This document shows positions 1-5,419 of a stretch of 5,509 bases of DNA, in pieces. This stretch comes from CAYQEC01 sp964416425 (GTDB lineage Bacteria; Actinomycetota; Acidimicrobiia; Spongiisociales; UBA5794). Both the position numbers and the translations under genes were made by a program. The stretch covers positions 1 through 5,509 of the forward strand of contig CAYQEC010000056.1 in assembly GCA_964416425.1 (NCBI GenBank). Direction: 5' to 3'. A model generated the notes under the pieces. It was given only the letters and a program-made list of their open reading frames with translations. It was not told the origin of the DNA and searched no databases. The number at the start of each line of letters is the position of its first letter. The stretch's first letter is position 1.

Positions 1-3000
1 CGGATCCAGGATCGGGTAACAATGGAACTCGTTGTTGGTGAGCACGCCACCTAGCGGAGTGGACTGACCGTCGCAGCTGTGCTGCCCGTACGTGAAGATG
101 ACCTCGCCGTTGAGCTCGTTGACCATCTCCCCGATTCGGAGCATCGGGAAGCCACCGGGATAGCCGCTCGGGGCAGCGAAGTTATCGAGCGCCGCCGACT
201 CGGCTGCCGGGTAGTGCGTCGTGGCCTCGTTGGCCGGCCCGAACGGCGTTGTGTCCGACGGCTTGAACCTGAACCAGTTGAGGCGGCCGGCACCTTCCAA
301 GTCGACGTAGATGTCGGTCACGCCTGTGGGTGCGCCACTGAAGGTGATGTCGTGGGCGAGCTCATAGCTCTGCGCTCCGTTGTTCGTCAGAGACACCTGG
401 GCGAATGGGTTGCCTCCCGGCGTCGTGGCGAAGCTCACCGTCGTCCCCTCGAGCATGGCTGAACCCCGCACCAGTAGCTCGGCGATGCCGTTGCCGAAGT
501 CGACGTCCTGGAAGACGAGGGAGTCGGTGTCGTTCCACCACACCACGGCGCGGCCTCCCCCGATGTCCCTCATATCTAGCTCGCGTACCAGGCTGGTGCC
601 GGATTCGCTCGAGTAGTACTCGGCCTCGATCTGCTCGAAAGCGGAGAAGCCGTAGGGAGTTGTCCCGACCGAGTCGAGGCTACGGTTCCCCCGATCGTAA
701 ATGCGTTGGAGCCACAGCTTCGGCTCGACGGACACGCCTCCGCCGCTGTTCGGGAAGAACTGCTCGAGATCGTAGAAGCCGACGGTGACCCACGGGTCCA
801 CAGTCGACAGGCGAGTCTGGGTCTGGATCGACCCGAGCCTTCGCTCCGACCAGAACGTCGGTGACTCTTGTGTGCAAGCTGATGATCCATACTCGCAAGC
901 CAAATCAGAAGGAGTATCGGGATAATCGGCTTCGCAGTCGCCGAACGTCGACTCCGAGTCTCCGCAGCGCCACTCGGTGTTGAACAGCACCTGTGCGTTG
1001 TGCGTATCCCCTTCCTGGCCGGCGACCTTCGAGTACTCGATCCGCGCCAGATTGGCTGCCCTCACGTATTCCCACTGTCCCGATCCAACCCCGTAGTAGT
1101 TGATCTCGCGCTCGTAGAAGTACGACACAACGTTGCCGCTCGTGTCCTCGATTCGATCCAGGTTCCATTGGTATGGACGAGGACAGACAGAACCGGAAGC
1201 CGTCACGACTGCCGAGCCTTCGCCTTGCGACAGCAAGAGGGCTGCCCCGCCGCATTCCTCGGACGAGTCGACCGGAGCGTAGAGCCGGGAGTTCTGGGCG
1301 GCCGCCGACGTCTGCTCGAACTCCTCTCCGAATCCGTAGGAGGTGCCATCGGGTGTCGTGGCGGACCAGTAGTCGACGAGCCTCGTGAGAGATGCTCCAT
1401 CGAATTCAACTGAGGACCACTCCGCGGAACTCTCCACAAGCAGGATCCTGAATCTGACCTCTTGGGGATGAGTGCTTCTCCAGCCGTCGCCGAGCGCCTT
1501 GCTGAGCTGCACCCACTCCTGTTCACTGCCCTCGAATTGATACTCGGTGTGAGCAACCCATGTGCCATCGAGGGCCGCAACCTCAAGTCGGATCTTGGCG
1601 CCTGAAGTCCCCGGTTGCTGCCGCACCCAGACCGAATACTCGTATCCCTCGTACTGTGGCAGCGTGACGATCTGCTCATACCCGAACGCTTCGCCTCCGC
1701 CGGTGCCCACCGACACCGCGTAGGTGGAATCACCGCCGGGAAACTCGGGATCGGCGGCGATCACTTCAAAGTCGCCAGCACCGGGTACTGTTTCGTACGG
1801 CGACCACGGCGCGAAGTCGCCGGTTTCGAAACCTCCGTTCACCAGTTTCTCCGGCCCGCTCTCATGGTGTTCGATTCTCCAGTAGGGATCGTTCTGGAGC
1901 CGGAACTGATTCGTCCCGGGGATCTGAACCAGCTGTGACGCCACCCCGTTCAGCTGCAGGGTGTAGTTGTCCGAGTCGTCCTCATCCGGGCAGAAGTGCC
2001 GATCCGTTCCATCACTACACGTCGAGTAGGCCCGCGTGATGGCTCCCGGGTGGTACGACCAGCCAAGGCCGATGTCCGATGCTTGATTGTTGGACCTCGG
2101 GTGCAATCCGTCCACGGTGCCGCTGGAGTAGGTGAGCTCCACCGCGGGGGTCGGCCCGGCCGCGGCGGAGGGCACGTCGATCGGGTACGAGAGTTCGGCC
2201 GAACCCGAGAACAAACCAACCTGGTAGTCGAGGACGGATGCCATCGGAGTCGCTTCGAAATCACCCGACACGGATGAAGCGAGTGTCGCCAGGGCAACGA
2301 TGGTCGTTCCCGGGAGGAAGACGGTCTCGAGGCCACGGTCTTGGATTGCCACGACCTGCTGCGGGATCTCGCCGGGCGAGAACGTGATCCTACGATTCTC
2401 CGGATCGTTCTCGGTCGGCAGCATCTGCACGTTCTTGCACGTGTAAACGCCCTCGGCGTCGAGCACACAGCCGTCGTACTGCACCATCTGGAGGCGATTG
2501 ATGACATCGGCGCCGGACGTGAGCGCGACGTCCGCGTAGTCGAACTCGACGCTGACAGCTTCCGCCGACATTCTCGAGCCCTGGTCATCCTTGGCCGTGA
2601 TCTCGAACGCGGCTCCGACCGGTGACAGGTCATGTGCGAGAGCCTGATCGAGCACGACGACGTCTACCGACAAGTCGGTGGAGAGACTGCGGCGGTCGGC
2701 TGCCACCGAGAGTGGCAACTTCGATGAGATCGTGCGAGACCCATCGGCCGCAACCCGCAGCGTGTCGCTCGCCGGTGCTAGCCCTCGCTTGGTCGTCTCC
2801 GGGCTCGGTTCATACGTTGGAATCGAGAGGTCGGGTGGGTCCCACGGCGTGCCCGAAGTATCGTCGAATTGCCTCCCGCTCTCCGTTGTATCGTCAGGCG
2901 CCTCGAGGGTGGCGTCTGGTTCGGCCATTTCCGCCAACACACTGGTGACCGGGGTGAGCACTCCAATCAGCAAAGCAACGACAGCGAGCAGGGTGAGGCG

Positions 3001-3012
3001 ACGGCCAAACAC
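1..3012 (-). CDS. Secreted RHS/SpvB-type protein, N-terminal 1004 residues (runs off left edge)
   Basis: A single minus-strand frame stays open from the GTG at 3012 to base 1, so the gene is 3'-partial. An in-frame TAG at 3040-3042 and an AAGGGGGG ribosome site five bases before the GTG fix the start. Order of parts: signal peptide (1-27); acidic Pro/Thr-rich linker (about 28-85); beta-rich region with C182 and C192 (about 95-262); SpvB-like motif YPIDVP (276-281), LTYSSGTVDG (293-302), NNQAS (308-312) and GLGWSY (315-320); CBM4/9-like insert (390-545); TTPDGTSYGFG (552-562); WNLDRIEDTSGN (616-627); SPTFWSERRL; LWLQRI (766-771); CBM6-like insert (792-917); a return to the RHS pattern with NGEVIFTYG (968-976) and HCYPI. 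From memory, this motif order matches actinobacterial RHS repeat-associated proteins, which form a hollow beta shell around a C-terminal toxin or effector. The Tyr-Asp repeats, RHS core and toxin tip are not in the window, so toxin function is inferred. It could instead be a wall-associated WapA-like protein. Confidence 0.88.
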   Translation of the reverse strand, partial: MFGRRLTLLAVVALLIGVLTPVTSVLAEMAEPDATLEAPDDTTESGRQFDDTSGTPWDPPDLSIPTYEPSPETTKRGLAPASDTLRVAADGSRTISSKLPLSVAADRRSLSTDLSVDVVVLDQALAHDLSPVGAAFEITAKDDQGSRMSAEAVSVEFDYADVALTSGADVINRLQMVQYDGCVLDAEGVYTCKNVQMLPTENDPENRRITFSPGEIPQQVVAIQDRGLETVFLPGTTIVALATLASSVSGDFEATPMASVLDYQVGLFSGSAELSYPIDVPSAAAGPTPAVELTYSSGTVDGLHPRSNNQASDIGLGWSYHPGAITRAYSTCSDGTDRHFCPDEDDSDNYTLQLNGVASQLVQIPGTNQFRLQNDPYWRIEHHESGPEKLVNGGFETGDFAPWSPYETVPGAGDFEVIAADPEFPGGDSTYAVSVGTGGGEAFGYEQIVTLPQYEGYEYSVWVRQQPGTSGAKIRLEVAALDGTWVAHTEYQFEGSEQEWVQLSKALGDGWRSTHPQEVRFRILLVESSAEWSSVEFDGASLTRLVDYWSATTPDGTSYGFGEEFEQTSAAAQNSRLYAPVDSSEECGGAALLLSQGEGSAVVTASGSVCPRPYQWNLDRIEDTSGNVVSYFYEREINYYGVGSGQWEYVRAANLARIEYSKVAGQEGDTHNAQVLFNTEWRCGDSESTFGDCEADYPDTPSDLACEYGSSACTQESPTFWSERRLGSIQTQTRLSTVDPWVTVGFYDLEQFFPNSGGGVSVEPKLWLQRIYDRGNRSLDSVGTTPYGFSAFEQIEAEYYSSESGTSLVRELDMRDIGGGRAVVWWNDTDSLVFQDVDFGNGIAELLVRGSAMLEGTTVSFATTPGGNPFAQVSLTNNGAQSYELAHDITFSGAPTGVTDIYVDLEGAGRLNWFRFKPSDTTPFGPANEATTHYPAAESAALDNFAAPSGYPGGFPMLRIGEMVNELNGEVIFTYGQHSCDGQSTPLGGVLTNNEFHCYPILDP
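262..639 (-). other. CBM6-like domain inserted in the RHS shell
   Basis: Residues about 792-917 follow the CBM6 pattern from end to end. They start FEQIEAEYYSSESG (family: I-E-A-E-x-Y-x-x-x-S-G). Next come DIGGGRAVVWWNDTDSLVF (family: G-x-x-V-x-x-x-x-x-x-D-x-L-x-Y), VDFGNGIAELLVRGS, TTVSFATTPGG, TGVTDIYVDL (family: T-G-V-H-D-L-Y-L-x-F) and LNWFRF (family: L-D-W-F-R-F). In CBM6 the first glutamates and the residue before the last Trp often hold a structural calcium; E796, E798 and N912 sit there. W825, W826 and W913 are candidate sugar-stacking residues. The domain lies between LWLQRI and a return to the RHS frame near residue 935. Confidence 0.82.
1378..1845 (-). other. CBM4/9/22-like jelly-roll domain inserted in the RHS shell
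   Basis: Residues about 390-545 begin LVNGGFETGDFAPW, the typical opening of CBM4_9/CBM22-type domains (N-G-G-F-E-x-G-x-x-x-x-W). They continue with a Gly-rich turn, YEQIVTLPQYEGYEYSVWV (the strand usually written Y-x-x-S-x-W-V), EQEWVQLSKAL, and the closing strand VEFDGASLTRL, which resembles the family's usual x-x-D-D-V-S-L ending. The domain lies between YWRIEHHE and DYWSATTPDGT, two pieces that are almost adjacent in ordinary RHS proteins. Sugar binding is inferred from the fold family; it could be a non-binding beta-sandwich. Confidence 0.7.
1846..2226 (-). other. SpvB-like opening module of the RHS shell
   Basis: Residues 263-389 hold the most diagnostic stretch of the protein: YQVGLFSGSAELSYPIDVP, then the P-T-P-x-V-E-L-T-Y-S-S-G pattern, V-D-G, N-N-Q-A-S and G-L-G-W-S-Y-x-P-G-x-I-x-R. 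This is the pattern shared by SpvB/TcaC-type proteins and actinobacterial RHS proteins, where it starts the beta-strand spiral. Cysteines 332 and 341 could form a local disulfide. The module ends abruptly at the CBM4/9-like insert. Confidence 0.8.
2227..2565 (-). other. Beta-rich N-terminal domain preceding the SpvB module
   Basis: Residues about 150-262 contain VSVEFDYADV, then a region of INRLQMVQYDGC, a second cysteine ten residues later (C182, C192), and the ending SGDFEATPMAS. Actinobacterial RHS proteins carry a similar block before the SpvB motif: a Tyr-Ser strand, an RL-x-x-x-x-x-P-C-x-L motif with a paired cysteine, and a Gly-Asp/Tyr-x-Ala-Thr ending. The two cysteines could form a disulfide after export. 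No separate activity is known to me; it is probably a structural part of the shell entrance. Confidence 0.55.
2932..3012 (-). other. Signal peptide of the RHS protein
   Basis: Residues 1-27 have an n-region with two arginines (FGRRL), a hydrophobic core (LTLLAVVALLIGVL) and a signal peptidase I-like site Val-Leu-Ala before EMAEPDA. The next 50 or so residues are acidic and rich in Pro and Thr, as expected for an exported linker. This implies Sec export. The RR pair has no convincing Tat consensus. The site has no lipobox cysteine, so a lipoprotein is unlikely. Confidence 0.8.
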
Positions 3013-3025
3013 GGTTTCCCCCCTT
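3013..3025 (-). promoter_or_regulatory. Ribosome binding site deciding the RHS start
   Basis: AAGGGGGG stands five bases before the GTG at 3012. It is close to the AAGGAGG consensus and supports GTG over the internal ATG at codon 29, which would discard the signal peptide. Confidence 0.65.
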
Positions 3026-3066
3026 GTGGCAGAGCCAGGCTAGTGCGATCAGCATCACGATGGGTA

Positions 3067-3095
3067 GTCATACCAACACTCTCCGTATTTGTCAA
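3067..3095 (-). promoter_or_regulatory. Sigma-70-type promoter of the RHS gene
   Basis: On the minus strand a perfect -35 hexamer TTGACA (3095-3090) is followed after exactly 17 bases by TATGAC (3072-3067), four of six matches to TATAAT. Transcription would start near 3060, giving a leader of roughly 48 bases before the GTG at 3012. This is the most AT-rich part of the gap. No LexA-like palindrome is present, so the gene does not appear to share the SOS control of imuA-imuB. Confidence 0.6.
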
Positions 3096-3151
3096 TAGTT
3101 GGACGAAATGTAAAAGGGCCAGGGGAGAGTGCTTGAGGCTTACTCCATCCC

Positions 3152-4639
3152 TCAGTCGTACACGCCCGTCATCCAGGTGGCGCCCTCCCGCACCTCACAC
3201 AGGAACGCCCCCGCCGAGGTGACGATCTGGTATCGATCGGCCGGCCCCTCCCCCCCCCACCAGCGTCCCACCTTGCGCCACGGCCCCGCCCACGACACCA
3301 CCTCCACCCAGCGGCTCCCCAACCGCACCCGGGTCGGCATCCCCCCGTCCCACTCCACCTCGAGGCGGACCGGATCGGGTGGTGCCAGCGCCGGCGACGG
3401 GGACGGGAGCCGGCCCGGCCACGGCGCCCGCGGATCCCGCACCGGTGACGGCGCCTCTTCCCCCCAGCGGTGCCACGCCACCCGCTCGACCGGGTCACGG
3501 CCCCCCTGGGGCTGCGCCTGCACCACCCCGTCCGGGCCCACGATGGCCTGGGCCTGCACCAGCGCCCGGTCCGCCTCGGCGGCGGAGCGGGCATCCTCGT
3601 GTAACGCCAGCTGTCGCCCCTCGTCGGAGAGGTCCGCCGGGGTGATCCGCAGCCGTACCAGGCCGCCCCTGATCCCCGGGCCGCTCCGCAGCCGGGCCCG
3701 GTCGAGCCAGGCCCGCAGCTGCCAGCGCACCCGCTCGGCGAGGCTGCCCTCGTCGAAGGGATCGGCGCCGTGCCACGTCCGCGACCGCACCTCCCCGTCG
3801 GCCGCCTCCGCCTCCACCTCCACCCGATGCGGCGCCACCCCCTCGCCTGCCAGCGCCTCCAGCAGGCGATGCGCCAGGGCACGAGCCACGAACGCCGCCT
3901 GCTCGATGCTCTCCAGCGGCGGCGAGAACCGCTCCTCCACCGCCAGGTCGGCCGGGATCACCCGTGCCCAAGTTGCCCGGTCCTCCCCCAGCGCCGCCCG
4001 GTGCGCCGCCAGGCCGTCGGGGCCGAACCGTGACACCACCGCCTCCCGCGGCAGCTCCGACAGCGCCCCCAGGGTGGTGATCCCCAACCAGCGGAAGACC
4101 GAGGCCAGGTCCTCCTTCCCCAGCGAGGCCACGTCGAGGGATGCCAGGAAGGCGGCGTCGTCCTCCACCAGATACAGCGGCGCCTCCGCGGTGGCCCGCT
4201 CGGCGGCGCGCTGGGCGGCGAACGGGCCGGCGGCGAGTCCCATGAGGAACCCGGGCCCGGCAACGGCCTCCACCTCCTTCGCCACCCGGTCGGCCAGGCT
4301 CCGCTCCCCGCCGTAGTAGCGGACCGCACCCGTCACCGGGGCGAACACCAGGCCCGGCGCCGCCACCTCGATGCGGGGAACGATCTCCTCGATGGCGAGC
4401 GCCACCGGCTCGAACCGGGCCGTCTCCGCCCCTGGGTCGCTCACTAGCGTCACCACCACTGGGCACACCGCCTCCGCCTCGCGGCGGCGCATCCCGATGC
4501 GGATCCCGGCCGCGACGGCGAGGCCGTCGACCGCGACCACCCGGTTGTCCTCCCCCACCGCCTGGCAGGGGCTATCCGGCGGCGCGTCGGGCCGGCGCAG
4601 TGGCCAGTCCGGGAACCAGACGCAGAGTGTCCGTTCCAT
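3152..4639 (-). CDS. imuB: ImuB, Y-family DNA polymerase-like mutasome protein
   Basis: This 495-residue protein is a non-catalytic Y-family homologue. In other bacteria ImuB bridges the beta clamp, ImuA and DnaE2 during SOS translesion synthesis. It starts MERTLCVWFPDWPLRR, the usual ImuB opening; the GGAGG site just before the ATG at 4639 supports this start over an ATG 19 codons upstream. Visible parts: palm/fingers remnant with RIGMRRREAEAVCP (47-60) and the RYYGGERSL loop (107-115); helix-hairpin-helix (about 183-220); little-finger-like region (about 226-330); GRQLALHE (341-348) where family members carry the clamp motif Q-L-x-L-[W/F]; GGR (379-381); and a Trp-rich tail with WAGPW (450-454) ending in TGVYD. 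The DxD and SxDE acids of active Y-family enzymes are not intact: only D11 remains in the first motif and the second reads FAPVTGAVRYYGGE. It is coupled to imuA by a 68-base overlap. Confidence 0.92.
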   Translation of the reverse strand: MERTLCVWFPDWPLRRPDAPPDSPCQAVGEDNRVVAVDGLAVAAGIRIGMRRREAEAVCPVVVTLVSDPGAETARFEPVALAIEEIVPRIEVAAPGLVFAPVTGAVRYYGGERSLADRVAKEVEAVAGPGFLMGLAAGPFAAQRAAERATAEAPLYLVEDDAAFLASLDVASLGKEDLASVFRWLGITTLGALSELPREAVVSRFGPDGLAAHRAALGEDRATWARVIPADLAVEERFSPPLESIEQAAFVARALAHRLLEALAGEGVAPHRVEVEAEAADGEVRSRTWHGADPFDEGSLAERVRWQLRAWLDRARLRSGPGIRGGLVRLRITPADLSDEGRQLALHEDARSAAEADRALVQAQAIVGPDGVVQAQPQGGRDPVERVAWHRWGEEAPSPVRDPRAPWPGRLPSPSPALAPPDPVRLEVEWDGGMPTRVRLGSRWVEVVSWAGPWRKVGRWWGGEGPADRYQIVTSAGAFLCEVREGATWMTGVYD

Positions 4640-5210
4640 CGTCCTCCAACTCGATGAGCCGGGCCGCTCCCCGCATCGCCTTCCCCGACGCCTCAAACAC
4701 CATGCGGCGGCGGCGCAGCCTGCCGTGCCCGTCCTCGGCGCCTTCCCACTCCACCCGGCGTGCCTCCACCCGCAGATGGGCGAGCCCGGCGGGCAGGTCG
4801 CCCTTCACCGGGCGCAGCACCAGCGGGGTCCGCCGTGACCTGGCCACGGCCGCCAGCCGGCGAAGCTGCTCCGGCTTGGCCCGCTCCGGCACCTCGGCGA
4901 AGACCGCCTTCACCCCCTCCAGCAGGTTGGCGACCACCTGTCCCCACGACACCGGGTCGTCGCAGCGCACCACGATCAGCCGCTCCGGCGGGATCCCGCA
5001 CTCCCACGCCGCCGGAGGCGACAGCCATCCCCGCACGTCGAGGTAGGCCACCGGTCCCTGCGAGGCCCGGGAAGCCAGCAGGACGAGCCCGAGACGGGCG
5101 AGGCCGAAACCGGGAGGCCCCACGAGCCCGGTGACGCGTCCCGGCTCGAGAGCGAGCAGATTCCCCAGCGCCGTCTCCACAACCGCCACCCGATCCTCCG
5201 CCGTGTTCAT
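4572..5210 (-). CDS. imuA: ImuA-type RecA-fold accessory protein of the SOS mutasome
   Basis: The protein has 212 residues. The start MNTAED at 5210 is chosen because GGAAGGG lies a few bases upstream, while an ATG at 5297 would run through the LexA box and promoter. The RecA fold is recognisable: VTGLVGPPGFGLARL (26-40) corresponds to the Walker A loop, VAYLDVRGWLSPPAAWECGI (54-73) to the RecA stretch A-F-I-D-A-E-H-A-L-D-P-x-Y-A-x-x-L-G-V, and RLIVVRCDD to the next strand. The Walker A Lys is Leu (L37), the RecA catalytic Glu is Arg (R60), and the second acidic strand reads VKAVFAEV. ATP hydrolysis is therefore unlikely. ImuA proteins act with ImuB and DnaE2 in damage-induced mutagenesis. 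Identity rests on fold, position before imuB and the LexA box; a general degenerate RecA-like protein is the alternative. Confidence 0.78.
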   Translation of the reverse strand: MNTAEDRVAVVETALGNLLALEPGRVTGLVGPPGFGLARLGLVLLASRASQGPVAYLDVRGWLSPPAAWECGIPPERLIVVRCDDPVSWGQVVANLLEGVKAVFAEVPERAKPEQLRRLAAVARSRRTPLVLRPVKGDLPAGLAHLRVEARRVEWEGAEDGHGRLRRRRMVFEASGKAMRGAARLIELEDDGTDTLRLVPGLATAPARRAAG

Positions 5211-5233
5211 CCCCGCCCTTCCGAGGGCTTCAC

Positions 5234-5262
5234 ACCCTATCGAACATATGTTCGATAGGCAA
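5234..5262 (-). promoter_or_regulatory. Probable promoter of imuA-imuB
   Basis: On the minus strand, TTGCCT (5262-5257) and TAGGGT (5239-5234) are separated by exactly 17 bases. TTGCCT matches TTGACA at four of six positions. TAGGGT has the T-A-n-n-n-T form common in actinobacterial -10 elements. The whole spacer is the LexA palindrome. The leader would be short, roughly 15-20 bases. Confidence 0.5.
5236..5259. promoter_or_regulatory. LexA (SOS) box of imuA-imuB
   Basis: A perfect 24-base palindrome is centred on TCGAACATATGTTCGA. The core fits the Gram-positive/actinobacterial LexA operator (GAAC-N4-GTTC; mycobacterial form TCGAAC-N4-GTTCGA) with both half sites exact. It ends 26 bases before the imuA start codon and lies between the -35 and -10 elements, where LexA binding would block RNA polymerase. 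Induction by DNA damage is inferred from this. Confidence 0.92.
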
Positions 5263-5312
5263 GGGGTGGCAGGGGGCTGACCCACCCAGCCGCACACCCC
5301 CCTCGGCTCGAA

Positions 5313-5329
5313 CGGCTCCTTCGGAGCCG
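5313..5329. repeat. Hairpin 1: 7-bp perfect stem, TTC loop
   Basis: CGGCTCC pairs with GGAGCCG across a 3-base loop. No T-tract follows on either strand, so it is not a convincing intrinsic terminator. Confidence 0.6.
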
Positions 5330-5337
5330 CCTCGCCG

Positions 5338-5361
5338 GTCCCCCCTCTTACAAGGGGGGAC
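5338..5361. repeat. Hairpin 2: 9-bp perfect stem, 6-base loop
   Basis: GTCCCCCCT pairs with AGGGGGGAC around the loop CTTACA. No T-tract follows on either strand. Confidence 0.65.
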
Positions 5362-5376
5362 GAGAGGTTCTGTCAC

Positions 5377-5397
5377 CCTCCCTGCTGTGCAGGGAGG
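5377..5397. repeat. Hairpin 3: 9-bp perfect stem, TGT loop
   Basis: CCTCCCTGC pairs with GCAGGGAGG. Three Ts follow on the plus strand, too few for a good intrinsic terminator. Confidence 0.65.
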
Positions 5398-5400
5398 TTT

Positions 5401-5419
5401 CCTCCGCCGCAGGCGGAGG
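5401..5419. repeat. Hairpin 4: 8-bp perfect stem, GCA loop
   Basis: CCTCCGCC pairs with GGCGGAGG, starting only four bases after hairpin 3 ends. The stem differs in sequence from hairpin 3 but has nearly the same design and the same CCTCC/GGAGG ends. Confidence 0.65.

Noticed and set aside
1950..2633. Minus-strand 227-codon open frame inside the RHS region
   Set aside because: Arg/Ser/Thr-rich out-of-frame shadow; the true frame shows the SpvB motifs across the same bases.
3112..3151. Possible intrinsic terminator after imuB
   Set aside because: Only a 4-5 bp stem (GGAGT with ACTCT, including one G-U pair), an 11-base loop, and a TTTT six bases beyond the stem; too weak to call.
3129..4316. 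Long plus-strand open frame of 395 codons opposite imuB
   Set aside because: Ser/Arg/Ala/Pro-rich antisense shadow caused by high GC at third positions; no family pattern and fully opposite a well-recognised gene.
5211..5297. Upstream ATG at 5297 as the imuA start
   Set aside because: The extra 29 residues would translate through the LexA operator and promoter and show no RecA-like pattern; the ATG at 5210 has its own ribosome site.
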